From positions 1-64,000 of the forward strand of contig JAIXOI010000042.1 in NCBI GenBank assembly GCA_027486795.1: a stretch of DNA of 64,000 nucleotides, given 5' to 3'. The position numbers and the translations under genes were made by a program. This stretch comes from Sphingobacteriales bacterium. Its GTDB lineage: Bacteria; Bacteroidota; Bacteroidia; Chitinophagales; CAIOSU01. Below the pieces are notes generated by a model. It ran no database searches, was not told the DNA's origin, and saw only the letters and a list, made by a program, of their open reading frames with translations. Below are positions 45,564-53,938 of this stretch, piece by piece (the stretch's first letter is position 1; every line of letters begins with the position of its first letter).

Positions 45564-45572
45564 ACTAGACTA
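45564..45572. promoter_or_regulatory. Putative metalloregulator operator 2 (ACTAGACTA)
   Basis: Inverted copy of TAGTCTAGT, covering the expected transcription start and the first base of the start codon. Confidence 0.45.
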
Positions 45573-46489
45573 TGAGAACTCCTGCGCTGATACTATTAAC
45601 CTTTTGCACCCTGCTTTGGATGGGGTGCACCAACGAGGCTAAGAAAACCACTACCACCGGCGGTAAAATTTATATAGTAACCACCACGGGTATGCTAGCC
45701 GATGCCGTGCAACACGTGGCGGGCGAATATGCCACCGTTGAAGCCCTGATGGGCCCAGGCGTTGACCCACACCTTTACAAAGCTACGGGCAGCGACCTGA
45801 GCAAACTGAACAAAGCCGACCTGATATATTACAACGGCCTGCACCTTGAAGGCAAAATGACCGAGGTAATGGTCAAGCTTGGGCAAAAGAAACCAGTAAT
45901 AGCATTGGGCGATAAACTTCCGCCCGAAAGGCTTATAAACCATGGTGCGGCGCACGACCCACATATTTGGTTTGATGTATCACTATGGGCCGAAATTTTG
46001 CCTTTGATAGCAGATGAACTGATAGCTTTTGATGGTGCACATGGCCAAGTATATGCCGAAAACTCGATCAAGTATCAAAAAGAACTATTAGAACTGGATG
46101 CTTGGGTGAAGGAGCAACTGAACAACATACCACCCAACCAACGGATATTGGTAACGGCGCACGATGCTTTCGAGTATTTCGGCAAAGCTTATGATATGGA
46201 AGTGCGTGGCCTGCAAGGTATATCAACCGTGAGTGAGTATGGCTTAAAAGACGTAACCGATGTGGTAGATATGCTTGTGAGCCGCAAGATAAATGCCGTG
46301 TTTGTGGAAAGCTCGGTAAGCGATAAGGCTCTTAAAGCCGTGGTGCAAGGGGCCGCCGACCAAGGGCACACCGTAAAAATTGGCGGCACGCTATTTAGCG
46401 ATGCCATGGGTGCGGGCGATAAACCAGAAGGTACCTATGTGGGCATGGTAAAGTATAACGTAACAACCATAGTAGAGGCCCTGAAATGA
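45572..46489 (+). CDS. TroA-type metal-binding lipoprotein of a Mn/Zn/Fe ABC importer
   Basis: A 305-residue solute-binding protein with lipobox LWMGC (Cys19). The four metal ligands can be read as His67 (VDPHLYK), His131 (HDPHIWFD), His197 (VTAHDAFEYF) and Asp277 (LFSDAMGAG), the His-His-His-Asp set described for treponemal TroA, which binds Zn or Mn. The long helix and GISTVSEYGL match this cluster. It is the first gene of a four-gene operon and overlaps the ATPase gene by 4 nt. Confidence 0.93.
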   Translation: MRTPALILLTFCTLLWMGCTNEAKKTTTTGGKIYIVTTTGMLADAVQHVAGEYATVEALMGPGVDPHLYKATGSDLSKLNKADLIYYNGLHLEGKMTEVMVKLGQKKPVIALGDKLPPERLINHGAAHDPHIWFDVSLWAEILPLIADELIAFDGAHGQVYAENSIKYQKELLELDAWVKEQLNNIPPNQRILVTAHDAFEYFGKAYDMEVRGLQGISTVSEYGLKDVTDVVDMLVSRKINAVFVESSVSDKALKAVVQGAADQGHTVKIGGTLFSDAMGAGDKPEGTYVGMVKYNVTTIVEALK

Positions 46490-47271
46490 TTCAGCACGTT
46501 GACAACCCGATAATTGAGGTGCACGACCTTACCGTGAGCTACGACAAAAAACCGGTGCTCTGGAACGTCGATTTCACGATACCCGCAGGGGCTTTGGTGG
46601 GCATCATAGGACCAAACGGTGCGGGAAAATCAACGCTAATAAAAGCCATGATGGGTTTGTTGCCATTGAGCAGCGGCTATACGGAGTTGTTTGGCAAAAA
46701 GCTTAACGATGTGCGCAAGCGCGTGAGTTATGTACCGCAGCGCGAAAGCGTGGATTGGGATTTTCCAGCAAGCGTGATGGATATTGCCCTGATGGGTCGC
46801 TACGGACAGCGCGGACTGTTCAATCGTATTACTGCCGAAGACCGGTCTATTGCTCGTCAAGCATTGGAGGAAGTGCACATGCTGGAGTTTGCCAACAGGC
46901 AAATCGGTCAACTTTCGGGTGGGCAACAGCAACGGGTATTTCTGGCCCGTGCCCTTGCGCAACAAGCCGACCTATACTTTATGGACGAGCCCTTTGCTGG
47001 CGTAGATGCCGCAACCGAAGGTGCCATAATTGAGCTATTGAAAGAACTAAAATCGCAAGGCAAAACCATACTTGTGGTGCACCACGATTTGCAATCGGCT
47101 GCCGATTATTTCGATTGGATAGTATTGCTCAATACCCGTTTGGTAGCATCTGGCCCAGTAAAAGAAGTGCTCACCCCTACCCTGTTGCAAGAAACCTACG
47201 GCGGCAAGCTTTCGCTGCTAGCCCAAGTTGGCGACATTGCCAGTAGCAAGGGTGTGGGAACACGAGAATAA
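46486..47271 (+). CDS. ATPase of the Mn/Zn/Fe ABC importer (TroB/YtgB type)
   Basis: A 261-residue ABC ATPase. Walker A is GPNGAGKST, the Q-loop is in SYVPQRESVDWDFP (typical for metal importers), the signature is LSGGQQQR, Walker B is LYFMDEPFAGVD, and the switch His is in VVHHDLQ. It energises uptake through the two permeases encoded next. Its stop codon is followed at once by an AT-rich boundary element. Confidence 0.95.
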   Translation: MIQHVDNPIIEVHDLTVSYDKKPVLWNVDFTIPAGALVGIIGPNGAGKSTLIKAMMGLLPLSSGYTELFGKKLNDVRKRVSYVPQRESVDWDFPASVMDIALMGRYGQRGLFNRITAEDRSIARQALEEVHMLEFANRQIGQLSGGQQQRVFLARALAQQADLYFMDEPFAGVDAATEGAIIELLKELKSQGKTILVVHHDLQSAADYFDWIVLLNTRLVASGPVKEVLTPTLLQETYGGKLSLLAQVGDIASSKGVGTRE

Positions 47272-47305
47272 TTTGAAAATGTGGCAATTTGAAAATTTGA
47301 AAATG
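47272..47305 (+). repeat. AT-rich 3' boundary element, copy 4 (after ATPase gene)
   Basis: Starts at the first base after the stop codon (47269-47271): TTTGAAAATGTGGCAATTTG then AAAATTTGAAAATG. Orientation relative to the gene is the same as in copies 1-3. Confidence 0.85.
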
Positions 47306-47334
47306 AAAACAATTAAGAACATACCTTTTTAACC

Positions 47335-47369
47335 GCCATTTCCAAATTAGCTCATTTTCAAATTTCCTA
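47335..47369 (-). repeat. AT-rich boundary element, copy 5, inverted relative to copy 4
   Basis: GCCATTTCCAAATTAGCTCA followed by TTTTCAAATTTCC. It faces copy 4 across about 30 bp, so the pair can fold into a long AT-rich hairpin between the ATPase and permease genes. The 11-mer AATTAAGAACA brackets it (47311-47321 and 47369-47379). Confidence 0.75.
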
Positions 47370-47381
47370 ATTAAGAACAAC

Positions 47382-48689
47382 ATGAATTCACTATCCCAAT
47401 TCCTCTCACTCTCCGATGCCAACGTGCGATACGTGGTTATCGGGTGTGTGTTGTTGGGTATTAGTTCAGGTTTGATGGGGGTTTATACCCTACTGCGCAA
47501 GCGCGCCCTTATTGGCGATGCCATTGCGCACGCGGTATTGCCGGGAATATGTATCGCCTTTATGCTTAGTGGCGTGCGCAATACTTGGGTGTTGTTTGCA
47601 GGGGCAGTGGTTACGGGTAGTTTGGCCGTTTATTTGGTCGATTTAATTACCCGCCGCAGCCGCCTAAAGCCCGATGCTGCCATAGCTTTAGTGCTTTCCG
47701 TATTTTTTGGGGCTGGAATTTTATTGCTCACCATTATACAAAGCAGCGGAAACGCAGCCCAATCGGGGCTGGATAAGTTTTTGTTTGGTAAAGCCGCCGC
47801 CATGTTGCCCGAAGATTTGTGGCTATTTGGCGTGGTGCTATTGTTGGTCGTTTTGGTCTTACTTACTGGATATAAAGATTTTAAGCTACTGGCGTTTGAT
47901 AAGGGCTATGCCCAAAGCCAAGGCATCCCCGTGAAAGCCTTAGAGATGGTGCTTTCAACGCTTACTGTGCTCACTGTTGCTACTGGCATACAAGCCGTGG
48001 GCGTGGTGTTAATGTCATCCTTGCTAATTGCCCCTGCCGCAGCCTCACGCTATTGGACCCACCGCCTATCGGGTATGTTGATATTATCGGCTATTTTGGC
48101 CACCCTTGGTGCTTACATTGGCGCGTTTATATCCTACACCAAACCCGGCATGCCTACCGGGCCTTGGATAGTAGTGGTGCTATCTTGCATTACCCTTGCC
48201 TCTATGCTGTTGGCACCCAACCAAGGGGTTATAGCCCGTTACTTACAACGCCGCAAGCACCGCAACAAAATATTGCAAGAGAACATTCTCAAGGCGTTTT
48301 TCCATTTGGGAGAGAAAAAGAACAACCAAGCCTTGGCCTTTGGGATGGAAGTGCTGCGCCAACAGCGCGACATGCCTGTTGCCCGATTAAAATCGGGTCT
48401 TAGACAACTGGTGCGCCAGGGCAGCTTATTAGACACTAACGAAGGCTACCAACTTACTCGCTCAGGCTTGGAAGCCGCCACCCGCGTGGTAAGGTTGCAC
48501 CGCTTATGGGAACTGTACCTATCGCGCCACCTAAATATTGCGCCCGACCACGTGCACGAAGATGCCGAAGGTATTGAGCACTTAATAACCCCGGAACTGG
48601 AGCGCGAATTAGAACTATTGCTCGATAGCCCTGGCATTGACCCACATGATAGCCAAATACCTTACACCCAAAAAGACCGAAACCGCTAA
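47382..48689 (+). CDS. Metal ABC permease fused to a DtxR/MntR-type repressor domain (YtgC-YtgR-like)
   Basis: A 435-residue fusion. Residues 1 to about 285 are an ABC-3 permease with 8-9 helices (GDAIAHAVLPGI motif near residue 45). From residue 287 (basic RRKHRNK) a cytoplasmic part begins: a winged helix at about 295-360 and a dimerisation/metal domain at 361-425 with RLHRLWELYL, HVHEDAEGIEH and DPHDSQIP. The EGIEH motif (Glu396, Glu399, His400) matches manganese MntR, where iron DtxR has Cys; Glu300 aligns with MntR Asp8. The same fusion is known in chlamydial YtgC, which releases YtgR as a repressor. The stop and the next start share one base (TAATG). Confidence 0.92.
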   Translation: MNSLSQFLSLSDANVRYVVIGCVLLGISSGLMGVYTLLRKRALIGDAIAHAVLPGICIAFMLSGVRNTWVLFAGAVVTGSLAVYLVDLITRRSRLKPDAAIALVLSVFFGAGILLLTIIQSSGNAAQSGLDKFLFGKAAAMLPEDLWLFGVVLLLVVLVLLTGYKDFKLLAFDKGYAQSQGIPVKALEMVLSTLTVLTVATGIQAVGVVLMSSLLIAPAAASRYWTHRLSGMLILSAILATLGAYIGAFISYTKPGMPTGPWIVVVLSCITLASMLLAPNQGVIARYLQRRKHRNKILQENILKAFFHLGEKKNNQALAFGMEVLRQQRDMPVARLKSGLRQLVRQGSLLDTNEGYQLTRSGLEAATRVVRLHRLWELYLSRHLNIAPDHVHEDAEGIEHLITPELERELELLLDSPGIDPHDSQIPYTQKDRNR

Positions 48690-49531
48690 TGGATGCCTTC
48701 TGGATCATATTAACCGGTAGTTTGGTGGCGCTCAATGGGGCGCTGTTGGGCAGCTTTTTGCTGCTTCGCCGCATGAGCTTGGTAGGAGATGCCATTAGCC
48801 ATGCCGTATTGCCAGGCATAGTAGTGGCCTACCTTTTTACCGCCAGCCTTACCTCGCCGTTTCTGCTAGTAGGCGCGGCACTTACTGGTCTGGCTGCTAC
48901 TTGGATTATCGAAACCCTAAACCAAAAGGCACGTTTGCAACACGATGCCGCCATTGGCTTAACTTTTACGCTGCTGTTTGCCATTGGGGTTATACTAGTA
49001 GCCTCCTTTGCAGGGCAAATTGACCTAGACATGGACTGTGTGCTATATGGTGAAATAGCTTACGTGCCACTCGATACTATTACCCTTGCCTCAGGAATAG
49101 GCATGGGACCTAAGCAAGTCTGGACATTGGGCATTGTATTTGTTGGACTAATCATACTACTACTTACTGGCTACCGCGGCCTCAGCCTTACCACCTTCGA
49201 TGCGGGCTATGCCGCGGCGCTGGGTTTCAACACCTCGTTTTGGCACTATGCCTTAATGGGTGCTGTGTCGCTGTCAACGGTAGCAGCTTTTGAGTCGGTG
49301 GGTGCTATATTGGTGGTGGCTTTTTTAGTAGGCCCAGCTGCTACTGCCTTTTTACTCACTCGTAGCCTAAAATGGATGCTACTTATTGCCAGTGCCGTGG
49401 GCATTGCCTCGGCAATAAGCGGTTATTACCTGGCCCTTTGGCTCGATGGTTCTATCTCTGGCGCTATGGCTTTGATGACAGGGGTGATATTTGCTTTAGC
49501 GTTTGTTTGGCAAATGGTGGTGAAACGATAA
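48689..49531 (+). CDS. Second permease of the Mn/Zn/Fe ABC importer (TroD/YtgD type)
   Basis: A 280-residue ABC-3 permease with about eight helices and the GDAISHAVLPGIV motif near residue 33, closely matching the permease part of the preceding fusion. It lacks any repressor extension. It overlaps the fusion gene by one base and closes the operon; no terminator hairpin is obvious after it. Confidence 0.93.
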   Translation: MDAFWIILTGSLVALNGALLGSFLLLRRMSLVGDAISHAVLPGIVVAYLFTASLTSPFLLVGAALTGLAATWIIETLNQKARLQHDAAIGLTFTLLFAIGVILVASFAGQIDLDMDCVLYGEIAYVPLDTITLASGIGMGPKQVWTLGIVFVGLIILLLTGYRGLSLTTFDAGYAAALGFNTSFWHYALMGAVSLSTVAAFESVGAILVVAFLVGPAATAFLLTRSLKWMLLIASAVGIASAISGYYLALWLDGSISGAMALMTGVIFALAFVWQMVVKR

Positions 49532-49601
49532 TAACAAGTTAGGAAGTGAACAAATAAAGCAATAGGCGGGTTAATCATCTTGAAAACCGCCCCATACCAT
49601 C

Positions 49602-49883
49602 ATGAAAGCCATTTGGAACAACCAAGTTATAGCAGAAAGCGACGAGACCATTGTAGTAGAGCGTAACCATTACTTTCCGCCCTCAAGCATCAAAAGTGAT
49701 TTTTTTAAACAGTCGGATAAGCAAACTACTTGCCCTTGGAAAGGTTTGGCATCATACTACACTATCGATGTTGACGGAAAGGCCAACACCGATGCCGCAT
49801 GGTACTATCCTGAACCTAAAGATGCTGCCCAGAACATTAAAGGCTACGTGGCTTTTTGGAAAGGAGTGACCATTGAGAATTAA
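49602..49883 (+). CDS. DUF427 family protein
   Basis: A 93-residue protein that is nearly all one DUF427 domain: an opening MKAIWNNQVIAESDETIVVE, then NHYFPPSSI, CPWKGLASYY and AAWYYPEPK, and GYVAFWKGV at the end. Function is not established. It converges with the flavodoxin gene and their stops overlap by 4 bp. Confidence 0.9.
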   Translation: MKAIWNNQVIAESDETIVVERNHYFPPSSIKSDFFKQSDKQTTCPWKGLASYYTIDVDGKANTDAAWYYPEPKDAAQNIKGYVAFWKGVTIEN

Positions 49884-50416
49884 GCCAATTTCTTTAATTC
49901 TGTAAATTCGTTCACAAAAGCCTTTATTTCGTCCCACTGAGTGTATTCATGGTCATGTTTGGTATCAGTGCTAGCACCTGATTTCTTGGCAATTAATCGC
50001 ATTATCATCTTTTTAAGGAAATCATATTCCATATATTTAAGAGCCCCTGCCACTTGCAAGGTTTGAGTTGGTTTCCACTCGCAATATTTCAAAAAGTGGT
50101 TGGTTATTTCGTATAACTCTTCCCACGATTCTTTATCATCGCTAGCAGCAGTAAGGCTTACCGATAAAAATGCCGAAGGCATCTTATTTAGCTGGATTGA
50201 ATATTTCTTTGCATACTCGGCCACGGCGGCATGATACTTACCCATGTGAATTGACGAGGCAATAATCACTGCATCAAAACCATCTGGATTAAATAACTCA
50301 TTGGCCGAATCGCATAGGGTAACTATACATTCACGCTCTTGCGCTACATCTTCAACGAAGTGCGCAATCTTTCTTGTTTGGCCCTCAGTAGTGCCATATA
50401 GTATCAATAGTTTCAT
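49880..50416 (-). CDS. Flavodoxin-fold protein, HemG-like
   Basis: A 178-residue protein from ATG 50416 (an upstream in-frame ATG at 50440 adds eight residues). The FMN phosphate loop is LYGTTEGQTRKIA, and IIASSIHMGKYHAAV and SVSLTAASDD match the flavodoxin-like menaquinone-dependent protoporphyrinogen oxidase HemG. It may oxidise protoporphyrinogen IX or be a general flavodoxin. The last codons overlap a word-like AATTCTTTAATTCTG stretch (49888-49915) that resembles intergenic repeat words. Confidence 0.8.
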   Translation of the reverse strand: MKLLILYGTTEGQTRKIAHFVEDVAQERECIVTLCDSANELFNPDGFDAVIIASSIHMGKYHAAVAEYAKKYSIQLNKMPSAFLSVSLTAASDDKESWEELYEITNHFLKYCEWKPTQTLQVAGALKYMEYDFLKKMIMRLIAKKSGASTDTKHDHEYTQWDEIKAFVNEFTELKKLA

Positions 50417-50508
50417 AGTTATTATTTGTACAAATTTCATTTATATTGCTATTCAAAATAGTAACAAGCCTCATCTACCAACATGATAAACACTTCTTTT
50501 CGTTGCTA

Positions 50509-51390
50509 ATGTTTTATCTTGCATCTATGTTATTCAAAAACATACATTACCAAGGCACATTAAGCAATTTGCTTCTGTTGCCTACCATTTTTTTTGTCAT
50601 TGTTACTGCAATATTGGCGATAGTATGCTATTTGGTTTGGGATGTAAATATGTGGGAAGGTTGGACTTTAGGCAGCAACGGCACCAACACCATTTTTTGC
50701 GAGCAAAACCACCTAACTGAATTTATTCGCCAGCGCGCCAATACCTGGAGCAATTTGGCATACCTCTTTTATGGGTTGATTTGTGCCAAGCTTGCCCTGC
50801 ACGACAAGGCCAGCAAACCACAAGCTAACTTCATTACTCGCAACCCAGCAATATCGTGGGTGTTTGGGTTTACGTTTTTATACCTTTGCTTTGGCAGCTT
50901 CTTTTTCCATGCCTCTATTACCCGCATAGGGCAGCACTTTGATATGGGCGGCACTTATGCACTAGTTGCTTTTCCGGTATTGATTAACCTATCCCAGATT
51001 TATCGTCACTATAAAGCAATAAGCGATACAAGGCTAACTCAAATAACGATAGTTGCTGCAATAGCAGTATTTGCACTTTTATTTGGTCTTAAATGGCAAA
51101 TGAATTCTAGCATATTGCTGCCAGCTTTAATCGTAGCGGTATTGGTTTCAACGCTATGGTATCATGGCATAAGCAAAGCGCCATATCAAATGTGGTTTGG
51201 GGCTTTGGCAATCCTAAGCATGAGCACAGCCTTTTTTATTTGGTGGCAAGATGTTACAAAAAATTGGTGCGACCCTGAGAGCCTGATTCAAGGCCATGCC
51301 TTTTGGCATGTACTTACAGGCTTAGGCGGTTTCTTTGTATATTTAATGTTGCGAAGTGAAAAAACTACTGCCCAGCCAGCTCAGGAATAA
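50509..51390 (+). CDS. Alkaline-ceramidase-like membrane hydrolase
   Basis: About 293 residues from ATG 50509; a TTG at 50446 and an ATG at 50527 are alternatives. Seven hydrophobic helices carry the ceramidase-family signature: FCEQN, NTWSNLAY, FGSFFFHAS, a GQHFDMGG Asp, and GHAFWHVLTG near the end, giving the three His and one Asp zinc ligands expected. It likely cleaves the amide of ceramide-like lipids. Many Bacteroidota make sphingolipids, which fits. The 3' end overlaps the convergent gene by 26 bp. Confidence 0.85.
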   Translation: MFYLASMLFKNIHYQGTLSNLLLLPTIFFVIVTAILAIVCYLVWDVNMWEGWTLGSNGTNTIFCEQNHLTEFIRQRANTWSNLAYLFYGLICAKLALHDKASKPQANFITRNPAISWVFGFTFLYLCFGSFFFHASITRIGQHFDMGGTYALVAFPVLINLSQIYRHYKAISDTRLTQITIVAAIAVFALLFGLKWQMNSSILLPALIVAVLVSTLWYHGISKAPYQMWFGALAILSMSTAFFIWWQDVTKNWCDPESLIQGHAFWHVLTGLGGFFVYLMLRSEKTTAQPAQE

Positions 51391-51931
51391 AGCGAAACTT
51401 GCCAAAATACAGTTTTGAGAAAAGACTGTCGCTATTGCCATAGAATAATTGTCCATTAGGTGCCTGAACCAACAAGTTGGTATCAACTACAAAAGTACTG
51501 TAGATAAAAGTATCTAAATTATTGGTGATTATCTTCAGCACATAATCAGGCATTTTCAATGCTCTGTCTTCGCCATAAACCACCCTGCAACTTGTTTGTG
51601 CATTGGTAATTTTACTAAAGTAAGTGGCCGTGGCTGCGGCATCGGTTTGTATGGTATCCATAAACCAAGCTCCGGCCCTTCTATCCAAATTATAGGAGCT
51701 AAAACTAGGCAACGTATACTCTAGGCGTATCCAAGTTGATGTATCGGCACTTACCAATTGCTTTAGGCTACCTGAACAGTCTATTTCAAAATCTCTCAAT
51801 TGTTTTCGCTCCTGAAACTTCCTATTTTCGTTTACCTCAATAGCTGTATCAATATTGCGGGTAATAACTATACCCACCAGCAACACTGCACAAAGCACGA
51901 TAATAGTAATATTGGAAAACCGATTTAACAT
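51365..51931 (-). CDS. Membrane-anchored protein, unknown
   Basis: A 188-residue protein with an N-terminal membrane anchor (about 8-25) and an extracytoplasmic domain with two Cys (DCSGSL and TSCRVVYG). No domain is recognised. It converges on the ceramidase gene with a 26-bp overlap, so the two mRNAs would be complementary at their ends. Confidence 0.75.
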   Translation of the reverse strand: MLNRFSNITIIVLCAVLLVGIVITRNIDTAIEVNENRKFQERKQLRDFEIDCSGSLKQLVSADTSTWIRLEYTLPSFSSYNLDRRAGAWFMDTIQTDAAATATYFSKITNAQTSCRVVYGEDRALKMPDYVLKIITNNLDTFIYSTFVVDTNLLVQAPNGQLFYGNSDSLFSKLYFGKFRFIPELAGQ

Positions 51932-51960
51932 AAGCCCAAAACTGAGGAAAATATTACAAT

Positions 51961-51986
51961 AAAAAAAGGTAGCCCGAAGGCTACCT
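51961..51986 (-). terminator. Terminator of small lipoprotein gene 1
   Basis: On the minus strand AGGTAGCC, TTCG tetraloop, GGCTACCT, then seven T. Perfect 8-bp stem. Confidence 0.9.
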
Positions 51987-52009
51987 CACAGTTAATAAGT
52001 CGTGACTGG

Positions 52010-52249
52010 TTAGTCAATCTTACAGATGTAGGTGTCAGGATCCAGCGGGCGGTCGTTTAGCTGGTCTTCTGAATCCGAGCAGGCATCCTGTGCATCAATT
52101 AGGTTTTGATTCACAATTGCAGTACTGCTCTCAACATTACCATCTTGATCTTTACAAGTGCACACATAGTCGCCGTTCTCATCTTTGTTGCATGATGCAG
52201 CAAATACCATAGTAGATGCAATACCTAATACTAAAATCCAATTTTTCAT
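52010..52249 (-). CDS. Small Cys-rich lipoprotein 1
   Basis: A 79-residue lipoprotein with lipobox FAASC (Cys20). The mature part has VCTCKDQDG and DACSDSEDQL, then one more Cys near the end. Together with the next small gene it forms a pair of distant relatives with the pattern CxC, glycine, and a Cys near ALP-like helices. Role unknown. Confidence 0.75.
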   Translation of the reverse strand: MKNWILVLGIASTMVFAASCNKDENGDYVCTCKDQDGNVESSTAIVNQNLIDAQDACSDSEDQLNDRPLDPDTYICKID

Positions 52250-52467
52250 AAAACTTTGTTTTTATACTTAACCAATTGAAAATTAAATTAGTTCATATAA
52301 AAATAAAATAAAATGAAATTACAACTTGGATGAGGTACTTTTTTAGCTAGAACCGATGTGAGTTGTCACTATTGGATAAAAAATATCCTTAATAAAAGGA
52401 TGAATTAAATGCAAGTTTAGGTAACATTACATCCAATCTGGTATAAAAATTGTTGAATGGTATGGAC

Positions 52468-52495
52468 AAAAAAGGCCACCCGAAGGCAGCCTTTT
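52468..52495 (-). terminator. Terminator of small lipoprotein gene 2
   Basis: On the minus strand AAAAGGCTGCC, TTCG tetraloop, GGTGGCCTTTT with two wobble pairs, ending in a T-run. Same tetraloop design as the terminator of the neighbouring small gene. Confidence 0.8.
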
Positions 52496-52516
52496 CATAA
52501 CTCGTGGCTTTTGAAC

Positions 52517-52696
52517 TTACTTGATAGAACCACCTACTAATAAGCAGCCTGCTTCGAACGCATCTCGCTCATCGCCGTCTTTTGAGCAAAACTCTTGGTC
52601 AGCTACACCTGAACCATACTCACAAGTAATACATTTTTCACAAGAAGTGAACCCTACAGCAGCAAATACTGCTATCATTAAAATAATTTTGTTCAT
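52517..52696 (-). CDS. Small Cys-rich lipoprotein 2 (59 residues)
   Basis: ATG 52696 to TAA 52517 encodes 59 residues. A signal peptide MNKIILMIAVFAAVGFTSC ends in a lipobox, followed by EKCITCEYGSG, EFCSKDGDERDAFEAGC and a short tail. Five Cys lie in 45 residues. The CxTC-like start and the A-helix before the last Cys match small lipoprotein 1, so both are probably one family. It has its own terminator. Confidence 0.75.
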   Translation of the reverse strand: MNKIILMIAVFAAVGFTSCEKCITCEYGSGVADQEFCSKDGDERDAFEAGCLLVGGSIK

Positions 52697-52856
52697 TTGT
52701 TTTAGTTTAAGTTAGTTTGTTAGTAATCCTTATACAATATTAATAAAGCTTTACCAAAAACAAAACCTATCAAGGATTAAACATTAATACCAAAATACTT
52801 AACAACCTCTAACAAATACAAACCAGCTATCCACGGCTGAATAACACATCCCTTTA

Positions 52857-53933
52857 TCACTTCTGGGCCTTTTTAAACAACCAGATACCCAGCCCAAGAA
52901 AAACAAAATTCGGAATCCAGATACCTAAAATAGGGGGCAAATTTCCGTTGGTAGAGAAAGTTTTGGAAAACTGGGTAAACACTATATAAAGACCTGCCAA
53001 TGCAAAGCCCATTGCCAAATGAAACCCCATACCACCGCGAACTTTTCGAGATGCTATAGTGGCACCAATTAAAGTTAATATAAGCACCATAGCGCTATCG
53101 GCAGTTCGCCGGTATAACTCAATGTAATAAAATTCAACACCTTCCTCTCCTCTGGCCTTCATCAAATCAATATATTCTAGCAACTCGGTGGTATTCATTT
53201 CCTCCTTACTGTTTTTCCTTTTTTCAAGATCAATTGGGGTAAAGTTATAAATGGTATCAAAGCTTTTACCCTGTTCAAAGGTTTCTCCATCCCGATTAAA
53301 CTCTCTTACAACATAGTTTTTTACCGTCCATTTACCTGTATTGCCATTCCATTGAACCCTATCGCTTCGTAACTTATATACCAATTGCCCTTGGTTAAAT
53401 ATTTCGTAAGAAAACTTGTAACCCGTGCTATCATTACTAGCATAATTTTCCATGAAAATATAATGGTTCTTTTGCACCTGCAGATGAACATTTTTACGAT
53501 ATCTAGCATAGGCATTTATATACTTAACCTCAAATGCCAGTCTTTGTTTGTTGGCATTAGGTACAGCATAGTTATTGCCCCACCACAACATAGCAGCAAT
53601 GAGCAAAGCAGCCACGAAAAATGGAAGTAACACCCTGTAATAGCTTATGCCACTGGCCAACATGGCCACTATCTCGGTTCGGTATGCTAGCCTGGAAGTA
53701 AAAAATATTACTGCAATGAACACAAATAGCGGCGTAAGCAGCGCATCGATATGCGGAATAAAATTGACATAGTAATCTAAAATTAGCTCGCTTATCGGTA
53801 CTTGCTTTTCAATCAGGTCGTCAAGCTTCTCAACCAAGTCAATTACCACTGCCACCATAGTAAATAGCAATAGCGCAAACACAAATGTGCTTATAAACTT
53901 ATGGAAGATGTATATGTCGAGCTGCTTAAACAC
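52857..53933 (-). CDS. LptF/LptG-family lipopolysaccharide export permease
   Basis: A 358-residue permease. The N-terminal helix pair with DIYIFHKFISTFVFALLLF, the FIPHIDALLTPLFVFIAVIFF helices, a beta-jelly-roll periplasmic part (about 130-260) and the C-terminal ASRKVRGGMGFHLAMGF helices are the LptG layout. It pulls lipopolysaccharide from the inner membrane with the LptB ATPase. It follows tgt by 5 bp and is cotranscribed with it. Confidence 0.9.
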   Translation of the reverse strand: MFKQLDIYIFHKFISTFVFALLLFTMVAVVIDLVEKLDDLIEKQVPISELILDYYVNFIPHIDALLTPLFVFIAVIFFTSRLAYRTEIVAMLASGISYYRVLLPFFVAALLIAAMLWWGNNYAVPNANKQRLAFEVKYINAYARYRKNVHLQVQKNHYIFMENYASNDSTGYKFSYEIFNQGQLVYKLRSDRVQWNGNTGKWTVKNYVVREFNRDGETFEQGKSFDTIYNFTPIDLEKRKNSKEEMNTTELLEYIDLMKARGEEGVEFYYIELYRRTADSAMVLILTLIGATIASRKVRGGMGFHLAMGFALAGLYIVFTQFSKTFSTNGNLPPILGIWIPNFVFLGLGIWLFKKAQK

Positions 53934-53938
53934 CTATG

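Larger units (their letters stand above)
45243..45571. other. Intergenic control region of the metal importer operon
   Basis: This 329-bp region contains two hairpins near its left end, CGTCC/GGACG (45289-45293 and 45303-45307) and GCGTCTTTAGACGC (45319-45332), which may end the symporter transcript. The right end holds the importer promoter and its putative operators. The middle (45335-45500) is featureless AT-rich DNA. Confidence 0.65.

Noticed and set aside
47272-47381. Insertion sequence in the importer operon
   Set aside because: The stretch is only about 110 bp, has no transposase and is made of the dispersed boundary element.
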